Assembly (NCBI GenBank): GCA_028456385.1
Contig: JALNQF010000012.1
Span: 372,001-436,000, forward strand
Direction: 5' to 3'
DNA: 64,000 nt
DNA from: Ophiosphaerella korrae
Lineage: Eukaryota > Ascomycota > Dothideomycetes > Pleosporales > Phaeosphaeriaceae
Position 1 is the first letter of the stretch. Every line of letters begins with the position of its first letter. A program made the position numbers and the translations under genes. Below are positions 26,473 through 39,255 of this stretch, in pieces. Under the pieces are notes generated by a model. It searched no databases. It saw nothing but the letters and a program-made list of their open reading frames with translations, and was not told the DNA's origin.

Positions 26473-26992
26473 TCACGTCCTGACAGCGGTGTGTTCACGG
26501 TGCTGCTCATACGGATTCTGGCCTTGCCCTTGGCAGAACTTCTCAAAATCCGGGAAAGAGATGTAACCATCTGCATAGAGTCAGCATTGACATGGTTCAG
26601 CCTTGTCATAGGAATGAGGCGAGCTTACCCTGCTGCCTATACTGCCTGACGTAACGATCACTCTCACTCCTCCACACAGTAGGCCTGTCGGAAGAATAGT
26701 TTGCACTTGGGGAATATTCGCTGGTCCTTGAATCCGTTGGTGATGGTGCTGGACTGGTTGAGGTTTCGCCTCTTGGTGTAGCCGGGGTCGAAACAACCTT
26801 TGCGAGTAGAGCATGGGCCTTGGTCGGACTCCCCGAAGAACCAGCTGAGTCCCGCCGTGGAAGGGAAACCAATGTTGTTAGGCATGGTGACGATACGGTT
26901 GAAGGTGTCAAAGGTGGTCGACGACTGCCTGATCTTGATCGTTCAGGTGCTTCGGTTGGTAGAGAGTAGTATAGCCGGTTGTTGCTAGCCAT
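26473..26992 (-). CDS. small hypothetical protein, Ser/Pro-rich with conserved-looking tail
   Basis: I do not recognise the family. An ATG at 26992 opens a 153-residue frame in two exons (26629-26992, 26473-26570; intron 58 nt, GTAAGC...GCAG, phase 1). Residues 1-105 are rich in Ser, Pro, Arg and Thr and look disordered, with several SP/TP sites that could be phosphorylated. Residues about 105-135 (ESDRYVRQYRQQ joined to DGYISFPDFEKFCQ) look more like a folded or binding segment and only become continuous after splicing. No signal peptide or membrane segment is visible. The clean splice and codon-like composition favour a real gene, but transcription evidence is lacking. Confidence 0.6.
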
Positions 26993-29900
26993 GATGAATA
27001 TGTGTTATGTGATCGGCGTTCGTTGAATTTGGGGAATTGTGGTATAAATATGGAGGACGCTGGTTTTAATGACGGAGTTGGACGTGAAACTCGGAAGCCC
27101 TAAGTTATTATGGTCCCAAGACTCTCGCCCAGACGCCATTCACCCCATACTACTGTACCGGCCTGGCGTTAAGAAGCCACTGCAAGGCCCAGGGCCACCC
27201 CTGTCGCGCCAGCTGCATCAGCTAGCTGGAGCTCCCCACTCCACGCCTTCGACTTCTGGACTGGGATGCATGCTAAGGCGGACGCCGCAGACAACGTGGA
27301 CCGTTTAGATTTAGATTCTTACGGGGGGGGGGGTGCGCTGTCATTCATTAACTCGCCTTGAGTCGCTCTCAACGCACACAAGACCAAGTCAGGTCAATAT
27401 CTCTAGAGCCTCGCTTCTGCTGCAGGTCTGAGCTGGCCACGGCGCTCAGGGCGAACGCAGCCACCGCTCTTCACAATGGCCATTTAGTTCCCCAGTGGGC
27501 TCGCTGTTAGCCCAGCGATTCTGGAAAGGCTATCCAATGCGCTTACGCCGAATAGCTTTGCTGTATTGGCTCGGCGTTTTGGTTCGGCATTGCGCGTCTG
27601 TCCTAAAGTTCCGTCGGAAGCGCGGGTGCACTGCCAGAGCGGCGCTGTCGCGTTAGATGCCATCGAATCGGCGGATGCAAGCTGGCTGTTCCAAGGTTCA
27701 TGCTCTCATCTCCGTCGTGGCGACGTGTGATGACAAGACAAGCCGTGTTCCAGCTTCCAGCCCGGTGCCTGGCACGTCACGCCGTTCCTTGCTACGTGCC
27801 TATCAACAAGGCGAGAACCCGTGACGGCTATATCGATTATCGATATTGCTGTCCTTATCCAACAAGCCACCACGATCGTTATCGATTAGTACCATCAAGC
27901 GGTTTGTGCCACTTGGGTCGTGCCACAGGGGCAGACCGCCTCGTTCTTGCTGTTCATGCTCGTAGAGTACCTGGTCGACCGTGACGACATTCTACATTTC
28001 CCCAGCTGTCGCTTCTGTTTGCGCGTGTCATGCGTTTGCAGCCAGCTGCAGTTTACGAGAGAGTCGAGAACACGAAGAGACCAGGATATCCATGGCCACA
28101 ACTCACAGACTGGAGTGATCCGGTTGGAGCATAAGAACACACCAGGAGCCGACCGCAAGCATACCGGTCATTCCACAAACCTTTGGCGCCGACTCAGTCT
28201 CTCGCACCATGACATATTACTACCTATCTAGCTCGCGTCTGTGATCGGTAGCAGCTTTATCGCAACATTGCTCCGACGATTCAGCGATGGCCACATTACC
28301 GCTCTGACCACGCCGCCCTCGCATTTCTTGGTTGCGTGTACCTCTCACGTGTTTCGGTCTCCGCATTGTTCATCGGGCGAAGAGAATGAGACGATTCTCG
28401 ACTCTAAAAGTCTGTCCTCCCTATAGATCTGGAACTTCGTAGTAATGTTACCTCGCTCTCAGATCCACTTCCACGTCAGCTGTCACCGTTCCAGCTGAGC
28501 GCTTGTTGGTGCTTTTGCAGTGGGTCCGTCTTGCAACGAAAAGTGGTCTAGCCTGCAACTGAATTTCCAGCATGACGAAATCTGCGCTTTCGTCTCAGTA
28601 GACAGCAATTTCGCGAGGCATTTTATTCCTGAGCAATCTGTCCAATTCATCCTGTTGGTGGTCTCCTAATAACCTGCTAAAAATGCCGCTGCGTTGATTT
28701 TTAATCGCATGCTCACAAAGCAAACTGGATCCTTGTATACGCTTGTCAACAGTATGTACTACATAGTATGTACACTCCGCATTTATTATGACTCTTCGAA
28801 TTGTCTAACAAATTTACCTGTCACGACACCCACTGTCCTTCTCTTTTAAGTAGCGGTCGCAGTCTCAGGTGCCCGATCCCCACTGTACCTATGCCATGCT
28901 GCCCAGTCTGTCATGTACCTACTCTCTCAGTAGGTTAGCCACACGGCACATGTGTACCATAGTGCTGTGTAGGCAAAGGCGTTTCGAGTACCTGGACCCG
29001 AAGAGCGGGTACATAGAAGGCTATCCGTCCTAGCCGCCGTTAGGCTTACACCACACCTCAGCATGTCAGGCCAACAAACCGGCCCGAGATCAACATCCTG
29101 CTAAAAGTTTAAATGCACCATCTCGATTGCAACAACCGCAACATGACGAATCATTGCAAGAAACCAAAAGTTCCAACCCATGCTAGGTTTCTCGTTCTCA
29201 ACAAATGTGCCGTTGCCCACAACCCCTCTTCCTCACACTCAAGCCCTAGCCAAATTCTCCGCACGTCTAGACACGCTTCCATGGCAGATCTTGCGCCGAT
29301 CACACCCGAAACCGAGAGCCATATCCATGCCATGAAAGCACTTGCTTGTTCGCGCTTATGCACCCTCGCCCTCCATATTTGCCATCACCCGAATGTTTAC
29401 CTTGTGATATCAGCAGTGGATGTGCATGCCCAGGATCCCAGCGTGACAACCCTGTGCTAGTGTGCATATTTGCTGCTGGTGTAATAAGGCCTTTATGTGC
29501 GTATGGGAAGGCAGGTTTCCGTCGTAGGTGGGGGCGGTAAAGACGATAGTGGTCGAGCCCAATGCGGGCCGCACCGATGCTGATGTTACCGTTCGGGACT
29601 CACTTTCCCATCCTCGTATTACTCTTTCCGAACGTGAGATTTTCCACGTCATGCCGGCAACGGGAGTTGCTTGTCACACCTGTTCGCGGGTAAGGCGGGC
29701 ACTTCGGCTGTGATCTCAGGAGCATCTGACGTTGGTTTGGTTATTTGATATTACGCTAGATAAGGCTGTAAGATTGGTTTCTGCACGTAATAATCGTGTG
29801 CATGTTTATAGGTTTGTTTTCGTGATGTGGGGTGTGGAAGCGGCACAGGTTTGATCTCGTGAAACCAGAGGAAATAGCAATACCTCGGAGGCGATAGTGG

Positions 29901-30261
29901 ACCTATTCAAGCCACTGCACATGCAATTCGTCGGTGGCTTGACATGTTACACGAAGTGCCACTGCTCGGGGTAATGGGGGCGGGAAAAACAAGCAACAAT
30001 AACGTGACATGCGTTACCCCACCCATGCACAGGCGTTTTGGGATAAATTCCATAATTCTATTGCTACAACTTGCCTTATCTGATCCACGGAGATCGCCAT
30101 TCTAGCCTTTCTGACGGGTCGCACTCCGCCGAAGTGGGTGTTACACGCGTTCGACTGCATGTTGATAGAGCAGACCAATGGTACCGTACCTGCATGCAGA
30201 AATACTTCAGATGACCTTTGTCTCCAGGCTGCCATGTCGCTTAGATGCATGGTGCCATTCC
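26993..30261. other. gene-poor stretch, 3.3 kb
   Basis: One of the two longest stretches without a supported gene. It has a G11 run at 27323-27333 and a near-perfect ATATCGAT palindrome at 27830-27846 with another ATCGAT about 30 bp on. Open frames of up to about 115 codons on both strands have no recognisable domain or splice logic. It could hold a non-coding transcript or long promoter; nothing proves this. Confidence 0.4.
27830..27846. repeat. 17-bp palindrome (8-bp arms, 1-bp spacer)
   Basis: The arms atatcgat and atcgatat are exact reverse complements around a single t. A further atcgat occurs near 27880. It may be a dimeric factor site; the function is unknown. Confidence 0.5.
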
Positions 30262-32104
30262 TCAGTGCTGTGATTGGAGTCAGTAATCCGTGGCCGAACA
30301 AATAAGAAAAAGGTCATCCCACGTACATCAATATCTTCCCAACCACGACCCTTTACGTTTGCCAGTTCATCCATCGACATGACATGACCAGTGGTGACTG
30401 CAGATGTCAGCATAAGCTCAAGCCTCGTCAATACGTCAATATCGGCCGACGAATTCGCTGAGCCTTGCGATGACTGTGCAGGAAGATGGGGTGATTAGAG
30501 GGGGGGGGGCACGTACAGTAACCTGCTTGAATCTTCGCATCAATCTCAACACGACTATCGGCCGGAATCATCTCGTCGGGAATTGGAACACGCTCGTGGA
30601 TTGGAATGCCTTGGTCAACAATAGCGTCGTGCTTCATATTGCTCATACTCAGCATACGATCAATCTTCGTAATACCCAACCAATGCAAGATGTCAGGCAT
30701 AAGCGCCTGAAAGCGCATGTCCTTGACACCAGCAATGTTCTCTGTCCTTTTGAAGTATTCACTAGCCCGATCCTCTCCTCGCTTCCTGGCATTGTAGACC
30801 AAGTACTTTGTGACTTCACCAAGCGCGCGGCCTTCTTTGCGGAAGTAAATGACTACACCGCTTCCGCCGTTCTGAGCTTCTTTCACGGCTTCCTCGATGC
30901 CGAATGTTAAGTAGGGACGGCAGGTGCAGATATCCGAGCCGAAGACATCGCTACCGTTACACTCATCGTGTACACGGAGGGCTAATTTAGCGTTAGGGTC
31001 AGACATCTTTGCAGGATCGCCGAAGATATAAACTGTCAGACCACCAATAGGAGGGAGGAAGAGTTTGATATCGTGACGAGTGATAAGTTCAGGGTAGGAA
31101 CCACCTGTCTCTTCGAATAGAGTTCGCCTCAATGTTCCCTCATCTGAATAAGTTCGTCAGCTGAGAATTCTCTTTGGTATATGGTGTATAATTCACTCAC
31201 CGATGTTGAAACGTTCAGCTACGCCAGGTAGATACCACACTGGCTCAACAGCAACCTTAGTAACGGCTATATCACCAGATTCGTTGACGCAAATCTTTCC
31301 ATCAACAGAAATGCGACCCTCTTTAACGCTGTTCTCCATTTCAGGAACCTTCATATGTGCCCGGGTGATGGCGATGGTAGGTCTGATCTCAACATCTTCT
31401 TTGTCCATGGTCTCCTTGAACAACCATGGAGCTAGATGGCCATACGGGTCCATGGCCACGATCTTCTTCTTATCGCTCCATTGTGGGAAAGGTCCAATTT
31501 TTGCAGCCGGCTCTGTATTCGTGAAGTCTGGCTTGTGAGTGATATCGAGGTTCTTGCTTGCAACCGCGAGGGCGTTATAGATCGAGTACGAGCCTCCATG
31601 GGCGCCGATAGCTGAAATACATTAGTTAGCAGTGGTGACAGAAATGTGAAGTTCAAACGTACCATTACGTCTCCGGATAGTATTTGCATGTCTAGACACG
31701 ACAACAGGACCTCGCACGGCAGGATCCTTGGCACCCCATTCCATGGGCAAAGGATCAACACCAGCTTGACCAGGGTATGAAGTCAAGATAATCTTTGAAG
31801 TTTTCGAAACGCTTGCTCGACGAGGAGGCTCAACAACATTGGGAGATGATTGATCATACTGCGGGCTAACAGTTTCTACGATCTTGCTTGACTCCGCGTC
31901 CTTTGCTTTTGCCTCACTGAGAGTACCGTAGGTAGCCTGAAAGGCAGCCTCATCCTTAATCTGCTTAATGCCCGCTAGCATGTTGACACGGCCATTGATT
32001 TTATCAACGGACGAGGCCAGCTGCGCATTCTCAGTTCGAAGTGATTTCAACCCCTCCAAGATCTCTTTGAGCAATGCATCACTAGCGGAGCTTTCGGAAG
32101 ACAT
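30262..32104 (-). CDS. URC1: URC1-type GTP cyclohydrolase II-like protein (uracil catabolism)
   Basis: Member of the GTP cyclohydrolase II-related family needed for uracil catabolism in Lachancea kluyveri. Five exons (31663-32104, 31201-31611, 30517-31143, 30327-30397, 30262-30267) give 518 residues. The first 150 residues hold a helical lead (LLKEILEGLKSLRTENAQL) and a linker. The zinc-site cysteines of the cyclohydrolase fold are present in HDECNGSDVFGSDICTC, and GVVIYFRKEGRALGEV matches the nucleotide-binding loop. The C-terminal GYFTTGHVMSMDELANVKGRGWEDIDH forms only after splicing exons 3 to 5. The last exon is six bases, His plus stop. The reaction product of URC1 is not settled, so I do not call it riboflavin biosynthesis. 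UPRT, the URC6/FUR1 enzyme, lies 1.5 kb away beyond ELF1. Confidence 0.9.
30500..30509. repeat. G10/C10 run inside URC1 intron 3
   Basis: Ten G on the plus strand, starting seven bases inside the donor of URC1 intron 3 (intron 30398-30516). One of six C/G homopolymers of at least ten bases in the window. Confidence 0.8.
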
Positions 32105-32777
32105 GATGAAAGAGAAGTGCCTTTATGTAATGAGAGCCACTGAAAGGAAATAAGAAACTGGTGCTAAGATATCTTGAATGAAGTTGGTTGAAGCTGTGCA
32201 GCACGAAGAGATGCGAATGATGTAAAACGAAGGCAGGGAGCTGGATTGTAGGGGTTAAATATCTGGGCGTAGTACGGAACTTGACTTGGAGATCGCACAC
32301 AAACAATTGCTTGCCGACAAACTGGAGGAAAAACGAGAAAGAAGAGGAGAAGAAGGGGGACTCAAGCAACGTGGACGAAGACGGTGAGCTCGAAGTCGTG
32401 GACAGCTGACTTAGTATGCGCCTCAATGATAGGTGATTGGGTGTGGGGCTATCTAGCGGCGATTGGACATGCCTGCATTGGGTAGCTGCAAGGGAACGTC
32501 AAAGCGCTTGGCGTCGGGACCGCGCGAAAGTCCGGGTGGTTGACTTTCGCGACCAGACAATGCTCATCTAGATAGTAGATATCGTTCGTTGCGCTTTGTT
32601 CACACCAACCCAAACCATTTGCGTTATCTTTTGGTTCTACACACCAACGCTCACTCACCCACACACACTCACTCACCCACACACACTCACGTGCCCACAC
32701 ACACTCACGCGCCCACACACACTCACGCACCCACACACGCTCACGCACTTCCATTCACCAAATTCAGCCTAGCCATA
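32105..32777. other. divergent promoter region URC1 / ELF1
   Basis: The 0.67 kb between the divergent URC1 and ELF1 starts. It contains an 18-bp minisatellite close to ELF1, listed separately. Apparent open frames on the minus strand near 32450-32754 are made by the repeat and are not genes. Confidence 0.55.
32651..32748. repeat. 18-bp tandem repeat, five copies plus a partial
   Basis: Five consecutive copies of a unit of the form tcac-tcac-ccacacacac (32651-32740), then eight bases of a sixth. Copies 1 and 2 are identical; copies 3 to 5 vary at two to four positions and one of them contains CACGTG. The array ends 30 bp upstream of the ELF1 start, so it is probably in the core promoter or 5' leader. 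Confidence 0.85.
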
Positions 32778-33256
32778 ATGGTGCGCTTCCTAGCCCTATC
32801 GCGTGCCCAACACTGACGAGATGGCAGGGCAAGCGCAAGTCGGCTAGCAAGCCCCAAGGACCAAAGAGGGTATGTATCCTTAACGTTGACAAACAAGAAT
32901 ACTTTCTAAAGCCCCTGTAGAAGGAGAAACTCCCCACAACCTTCCAATGCCTTTTCTGCAACCACGAAAAATCCGTCTCGGTTTCCATCGAGAAGAAGTC
33001 TGGTGTCGGCAATCTACAATGTAAAGTCTGCGGCCAGACTTTCCAGACGAACATCAACTACTTGTCAGCGCCGGTCGACGTGTACGCTGATTGGATCGAT
33101 GCTTGTGATGCGGTCGCGAAGGAGGCTGCGCAAGGCAGGGCCGCGACAGGGCGGTCATCAAATAGAATGGGAGGAATGCCAAGAGTGCAGGCCGATGAAG
33201 ATGATGGGTTCATTGAGCAGGACGATCTAGATGCAGAGGGGGAGTACGCGGATTAG
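32778..33256 (+). CDS. ELF1: transcription elongation factor Elf1 (zinc ribbon)
   Basis: Small nuclear factor that travels with RNA polymerase II. Three exons (32778-32780, 32828-32869, 32921-33256) give 126 residues. The first exon is the ATG alone; the second starts with the conserved [14 protein letters not shown]. The four zinc-ribbon cysteines lie in CLFC (residues 23-26) and CKVC (about 47-50), followed by the family signature [20 protein letters not shown]. The tail is acidic. No ATG further in could replace the start without losing the N-terminal basic motif, which makes the one-codon exon compelling. The gene sits between URC1 and UPRT, transcribed against both. Confidence 0.94.
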
Positions 33257-33594
33257 GTGGGCACAACGGAGCCTTGGCTAGTAGACGATGGTTTGGATGT
33301 TGATAAAAAAGGAAGAACATGGGTATGGAGCTGGGTTCATGACAATGTGGAAGCGTTCGCGATATCAGGGAATTGGGGATAATGGAGTCATGGCGTTGCG
33401 GAAGTTTTCACAACTCTTCGACTGGGCGCGGCGAACTCATGGTCATACTCGCAATTTTTGGACTAGTTCATTGTACGGTTTAGTAGTTACGCGCATTATG
33501 CTGATTCAAGTCAAAAGCAGGCCGAGGCCTAGCGCCATAATATGCATCCCATCACGTCAACACTCATATATATATGCAAGGCTATCTGGACCCT
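33257..33594. other. convergent 3' spacer ELF1 / UPRT
   Basis: 338 bp between the two convergent stop codons. No supported feature seen. Confidence 0.5.
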
Positions 33595-34477
<883 letters not shown>

Positions 34478-35082
34478 CTCGAATCGAATATCAAGCGAAG
34501 GTGGTAGTCTAGTAAGGTTAATTCTCACCAGCTACAGTCGCTTCAGGTGTTTGTCTTGATCAACTGATCACGACCTGGGTGATTCAGGGCTGAACTTACC
34601 AGGTGATTAGTTGATGCCTCGACCAATGAGCAATTGAGCGAGAAATGCGTATGGAACTGTGCTAAGTATGAGGAGGGGCTAGAGTTTTAGCTATGGGGAA
34701 GTGCACAGCATCCAAGAAACAAAGGGAAAAGAAGAGCTCGGGTAAAGGTAAAGCAGAAGCTCAGGCTCGTGACATGTGCCCACAGATGGAAGACGAGTTC
34801 GCCTATACTTCACCGCCTGGCCTGTTCAGGATTAGCGTCTAGTTGGACCCTGCTTTGCCCTTCGTCATTGCTGTCTGCGGCATCCCGCTTTGAGCTGCAA
34901 CTCCCAAACAAAACAATCCTAACACACAACGCCAACTAAATCACTCTCGCCGTGAATGAACTCCGATTGAGCGCCACGCCATTCACCATCCACCTTTATC
35001 CCGCGTCTGCTACAAAACAATGCGCGTTTAAGTATCTTTCTGGGAGGTCACAACAACAGCATTGCAGACGTTGGCGACCTTC
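34478..35082. other. divergent promoter region UPRT / Wapl
   Basis: About 0.6 kb between divergent start codons. No supported open frame. The sequence is compatible with a shared promoter. Confidence 0.45.
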
Positions 35083-38000
35083 ATGTCTTCCGTGTTTACT
35101 GCGCCGGATCGCCGGAGGAAAGTTGTGACCTATGGAAAATCATCGCGCCTATCGTCAGTATCAACACTAGCAAATGCGACGGCGACTGCACTGAATAATG
35201 ACGCGCCCTCCTCTGATCGACCGCGCAAACACACATTGGGATCATTGAAGAAGACTACAACAGGGCATAAAGATGGAGGTGAGCCGGGTAAATCTGGCGA
35301 CACGGCCGACAGCCCAGATATATGGGATTTGCCATTCGAAGACGACTTTGTCCCGTACCCAGCCAAAACTACAAAGAAACTTCCTACAAAGCGCCAGGTT
35401 CCTGAAGAAGGCCACATTGCGACCACCTTGAATGGCAGAGCACCTGAGACAAGCCGACAGGCAAGCAAAATTATTCCATCGTCGCGCAAAGCTGAGCCGA
35501 TGCGAGTAGTAACTCCTGCCGACACGAGGCCGTCGAATTTAATACAGTCAGTAAAGGCGGCGCCAAAACCAGCGCTGTCTTCAGAGATTCAGGCTGTGAT
35601 GAACCCACGATCGTCGAAAGAATCTATCGAAGAGGTGACAACCGATGATAGAACTAATAAAATTACACAACATCCACCTTCGAAGCCGAGAGCTGCGTCT
35701 CGCGCAACAACACCTGCTTTACCTACAACTAAGGAGTTGAAGAGCACGAAGGCTAGGCCCACATATTCTGCTAAAGGTTCATCGAAAGATGTAACGAAGC
35801 AGGTCGGCAACGTTGATCCCTTCGAGATACCATCTTCCGACGACGAAGCGCACATGCCTACCCCGAAGCCACCGCGTCGAGCTCCAAAGCATTCCTCCCA
35901 CAACTCCGGAAACGTGGCGAACAAGTCTCTTGAATCTCTTCGAAAATACTCTACAGAGTCAGAAGATTCAGAGGCATTGAAGAAGCGGAAACGAAGGGGT
36001 TCTGTATCTTCGATAACAGCTTCCAAACAAGGACCCGGGCAGAAAGGCGAGGTTTCATTTCCTCAGCGCAGTCGCAAGTATCAAAAGAAAGAGGACTGTA
36101 TATCACCAGGACATGACCTACATCACCAAATCACGACAAAAGCTGTTCCTGTCGCTCAGCCTACATTGCCGGTGATCAATAAGCCAAAGAGAACACGTAC
36201 ACGGATTGTCCCTGTTATCACGCAATCTTCGATATCGAAAGGGTATTCTTCACCAGCTGCATTACACAGCATGCTTCCTGGACGTCAGGTCTCGAAACCT
36301 TCTCCTATAGCCGAACTACCTCAGGACGATGACACAATGTACGAGATACAAGATATGACCACACCTGTTCGGCCTGCTCCTAACCATGCGTCTGGTTCTA
36401 TTACTCCACGCCAAAAAGCCTTATTTGGTAGTCTGCTTGGCACATCCTCCTCCTCAACCACACCTTTGTTGAGTATTGGAAGCCTACAACTGACAGATCG
36501 AGAGCCAACATCACTTCTTGGAGCCCTTTCAAGGTCCAAATCAGACATATCTTCAAGCGCCCAATCCAGAAAAGCAGGCCTGATCACGAATCTCAATCCT
36601 GGGCAAAGTAGCACTGATGATGAAGGGAGCGAAAGTGACAGCAATAATGGTAGTATTGAAGGGGAGGAACATGTGATAAATCAGGCAGCTGTGGACAAAA
36701 GTGCTGCCAAATCACTGAAGACTCAACGCGCCTCTGAGGCCGTTTCCAACAACATGGATATAGATGCTGAGGTAGTAACAGACTCTCAGATATCACAAAC
36801 AACGACTGCTTTTGGCAACAGGCCAAAACTCACCTACGCTAATGCTCGTTCTTATTTGCAGGAGGCAAACCCGGAGGTCAATTTCCTCATGGCTATGGAT
36901 CTGGATGATCCAGTGAGCTTTGGATCGCAGGCGAGAGATAGCCAGACGGAGGAAGAAGAAGAGGCCAGCCAAGTCCGGGCAAATCATGAGCTCAAGAGGC
37001 AAGGTCAAAACACAACATTTATGTGGGAGAATGAGATGTTGATCGACGATATCTCCTTGAAATCGAGTAATGCCATTCGCCGCAGTGCTATACTGGAGCT
37101 ATGTACCAAGATGATGGACGAGACATTTGCGCATGAGCTGCTGGATTCCTCGCTGGCCCATCAATTCCTGAAAAACCTCGTCTCGAACGGTGAGATTATC
37201 TTTGATGTAGCTGCAGCCATAGCTACGATTTTCATGCTACGAGCAGACCCAACCTCCACGATACTTGATCAAGTGCGTCGTTCTGACGTCTTGAGCATCT
37301 TGGTGAAGGTTTTGGAAAATGATAACGATCTTAAGAAGATTGTGAAGATTAGGGCGACAAATCTTTCAAGAATCGCACAGGACTCTGTCCTGACTTTTCG
37401 CTCAACAGTACTGGCCAGCTCTATTTGGTCGACTTCCAGACCGGATATATTAACACCACAACTTGTTGCACTGAAGGCTTTGGATGCCCTGACCCTTGCG
37501 CTTCGGAAATTTGGTAGTACAGAGTCAATCATCAGACAAGAGATAATCATTAAATTAGTGGATATTGCTTCTGAAACTTCAGAACGCAACACGCTGGTGA
37601 AAAGAAACACAGATTGCAACTCTATCCTTGGTTTAATCTTCTCCATGTTAGAGGTAGTATCCCTTACAAAGCAGACACAAGCTGTATGGTCTGCCGATAC
37701 ACTACAACGTCTGGCATCGTCAATGCCAATATCTTTTCAGATAGGGGATGTCTCGACGGTTACGATGGCAGTCAAGCTCTGTATGAACCTGACGAACAAC
37801 AACCCCAAAGCTTGTCGGCATTTTTCGGAGCCTCTTTTTGTTCAGTCCCTTGTGCAATCGATCATTGACCGATTGAAGCTTTGGTTGTCTGGTTCTGAGG
37901 AGGCACAACGGAATGAGCTCAATGACACGCTCCTCCTTAGCCTAGGTGCCATGCTCAATCTCACAGAACATAGTAATTTGGCAAGGGTTAACATCGACGA

Positions 38001-38410
38001 TGGTAAAGAACTGATTGATTCTCTTGTCAAGACGTTTGTTGAGGGATCGGCCCGAAGTGCACAGGTTGGTTACTTTGTACAGTCCGTATTGGGAGATTAG
38101 CACTGACCTACTTTAGGCTTTTTCTATGGAAGAGACTCAATCGAGCGTAGTTGTAGGCTATCTCGGGGTGCTTCTCGGCAACATGTGTCTTAATCAGACA
38201 ATTCAGCGTAAGATTCGGGCTAGGCTACCGAACCAGCGACTTACGATACTAGTGGACATGATCAAGGAGTTTATACAAGTGCACGAACATGCGAATCGCA
38301 AGGCGAAGCAATTTGATGGTGAAGAGGATCGAGAAACATGGCAAAACTTCACTCAGCGGATCATGCTTGTGGTGGAGCGGTTGGAGCAGGCGGAGCAAGC
38401 GGAGCAGTAA
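35083..38410 (+). CDS. Wapl/Rad61-type cohesin release factor
   Basis: Nuclear protein that opens cohesin rings. Two exons (35083-38064, 38117-38410; intron 52 nt, phase 0) give 1091 residues. Residues 1-640 are Ser/Thr/Pro- and Lys-rich, low complexity, with many basic patches (e.g. KKRKRRGS). The conserved WAPL domain starts near residue 650 (FMWENEMLIDDI...NAIRRSAILELCTKMMDETF) and runs helical-repeat-like to the end. The C-terminal exon (VGYLGVLLGNMCLN) is essential to the fold. The first true start codon is the ATG at 35083 (MSSVFTAPDRRRKVVTYGK). The N-terminal RKVVTYGK is a common opening for fungal Wapl proteins. Confidence 0.9.
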
Positions 38411-39255
38411 ATAAGACGGTGTGATATGGCATGCACAAGGCTTGCAGGGACGGCGGCAGATTTGTTTTGTTTATGTGGAACGGGGATGGAACAGAATCAG
38501 GCATTATTTCTTGTCCAAGTGGCGTTTGGGCAATTGGCAGGCACACGATACCCTAGAGTTTGAATATGTCAATATGCAGCAATTACCGGGACAGGTGGGT
38601 TCCATGTTTGTCCCGGAATCCGGAGCGGCAGAGGTGGAGAGTGGCATGCAGTCAGCGGTGTTTAGGCTGGTATGCGGATGGGTACTTGTGAAGGAGAAGG
38701 GTGGAAGTGATAGGGTGGTGCGACGCGGCTAATTCTATGGCTGGACGGGCTGGATCTGTAAGGCTAGCAGCGACCCAGGACAGCGGTAGCCATGACGCAG
38801 CCCTCACTGTCCCTTGTCTACGACCTAGACACAAGCCGGACGGAAACAAAATGTAAAAATATTCCAGCTGAGGGTGCATGACATGTGATTCTGACAGGAC
38901 AAGCACATGGCATGGATCGGGTAAACTAAGTTGGTTATCTTGCTACTACTAGTCGTCTCGACTCTCGACCCGCTAGACCCAGGTCAATCGACATCACGTA
39001 AATAGCTTGCTCGGGATTCGTCCGTGGAAAGTGCTGGCCTTTCGAACTCTCGTGATTTCTTTTGCTTTGCTTCTTCTCCCTTCGTCTCCTCGTCTCGAGT
39101 CCAGACGGAATTGCAGCACGCTGCGCCATCGCCAGCCTGCAGCTAGACAAAGCCAGGCAGCGACCACTTGCTCGGCGCCGACCAGAGTGACCCAACTTAC
39201 CTAGCAAAACACAAACACTCGACTTCACACAGCAACAGCCTGCACCACCACCGCA
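38411..39255. other. intergenic between Wapl and Rheb genes
   Basis: 0.85 kb with the Wapl 3' region and Rheb promoter. No supported gene; a 103-codon plus-strand frame at 38421-38732 looks random. Confidence 0.45.

Noticed and set aside
32449..32754. Minus-strand frame with repeated VRECVWA-like words
   Set aside because: Produced by translating the 18-bp minisatellite; its composition is the repeat, not a protein.
34478..34528. N-terminal extension of UPRT starting at 34528
   Set aside because: The codon there is GTG. The first ATG in frame is at 34477 and gives a normal fungal UPRT N-terminus.
35062..35082. Wapl start at 35062
   Set aside because: The codon is TTG; the ATG at 35083 is seven codons later and fits the family N-terminus.
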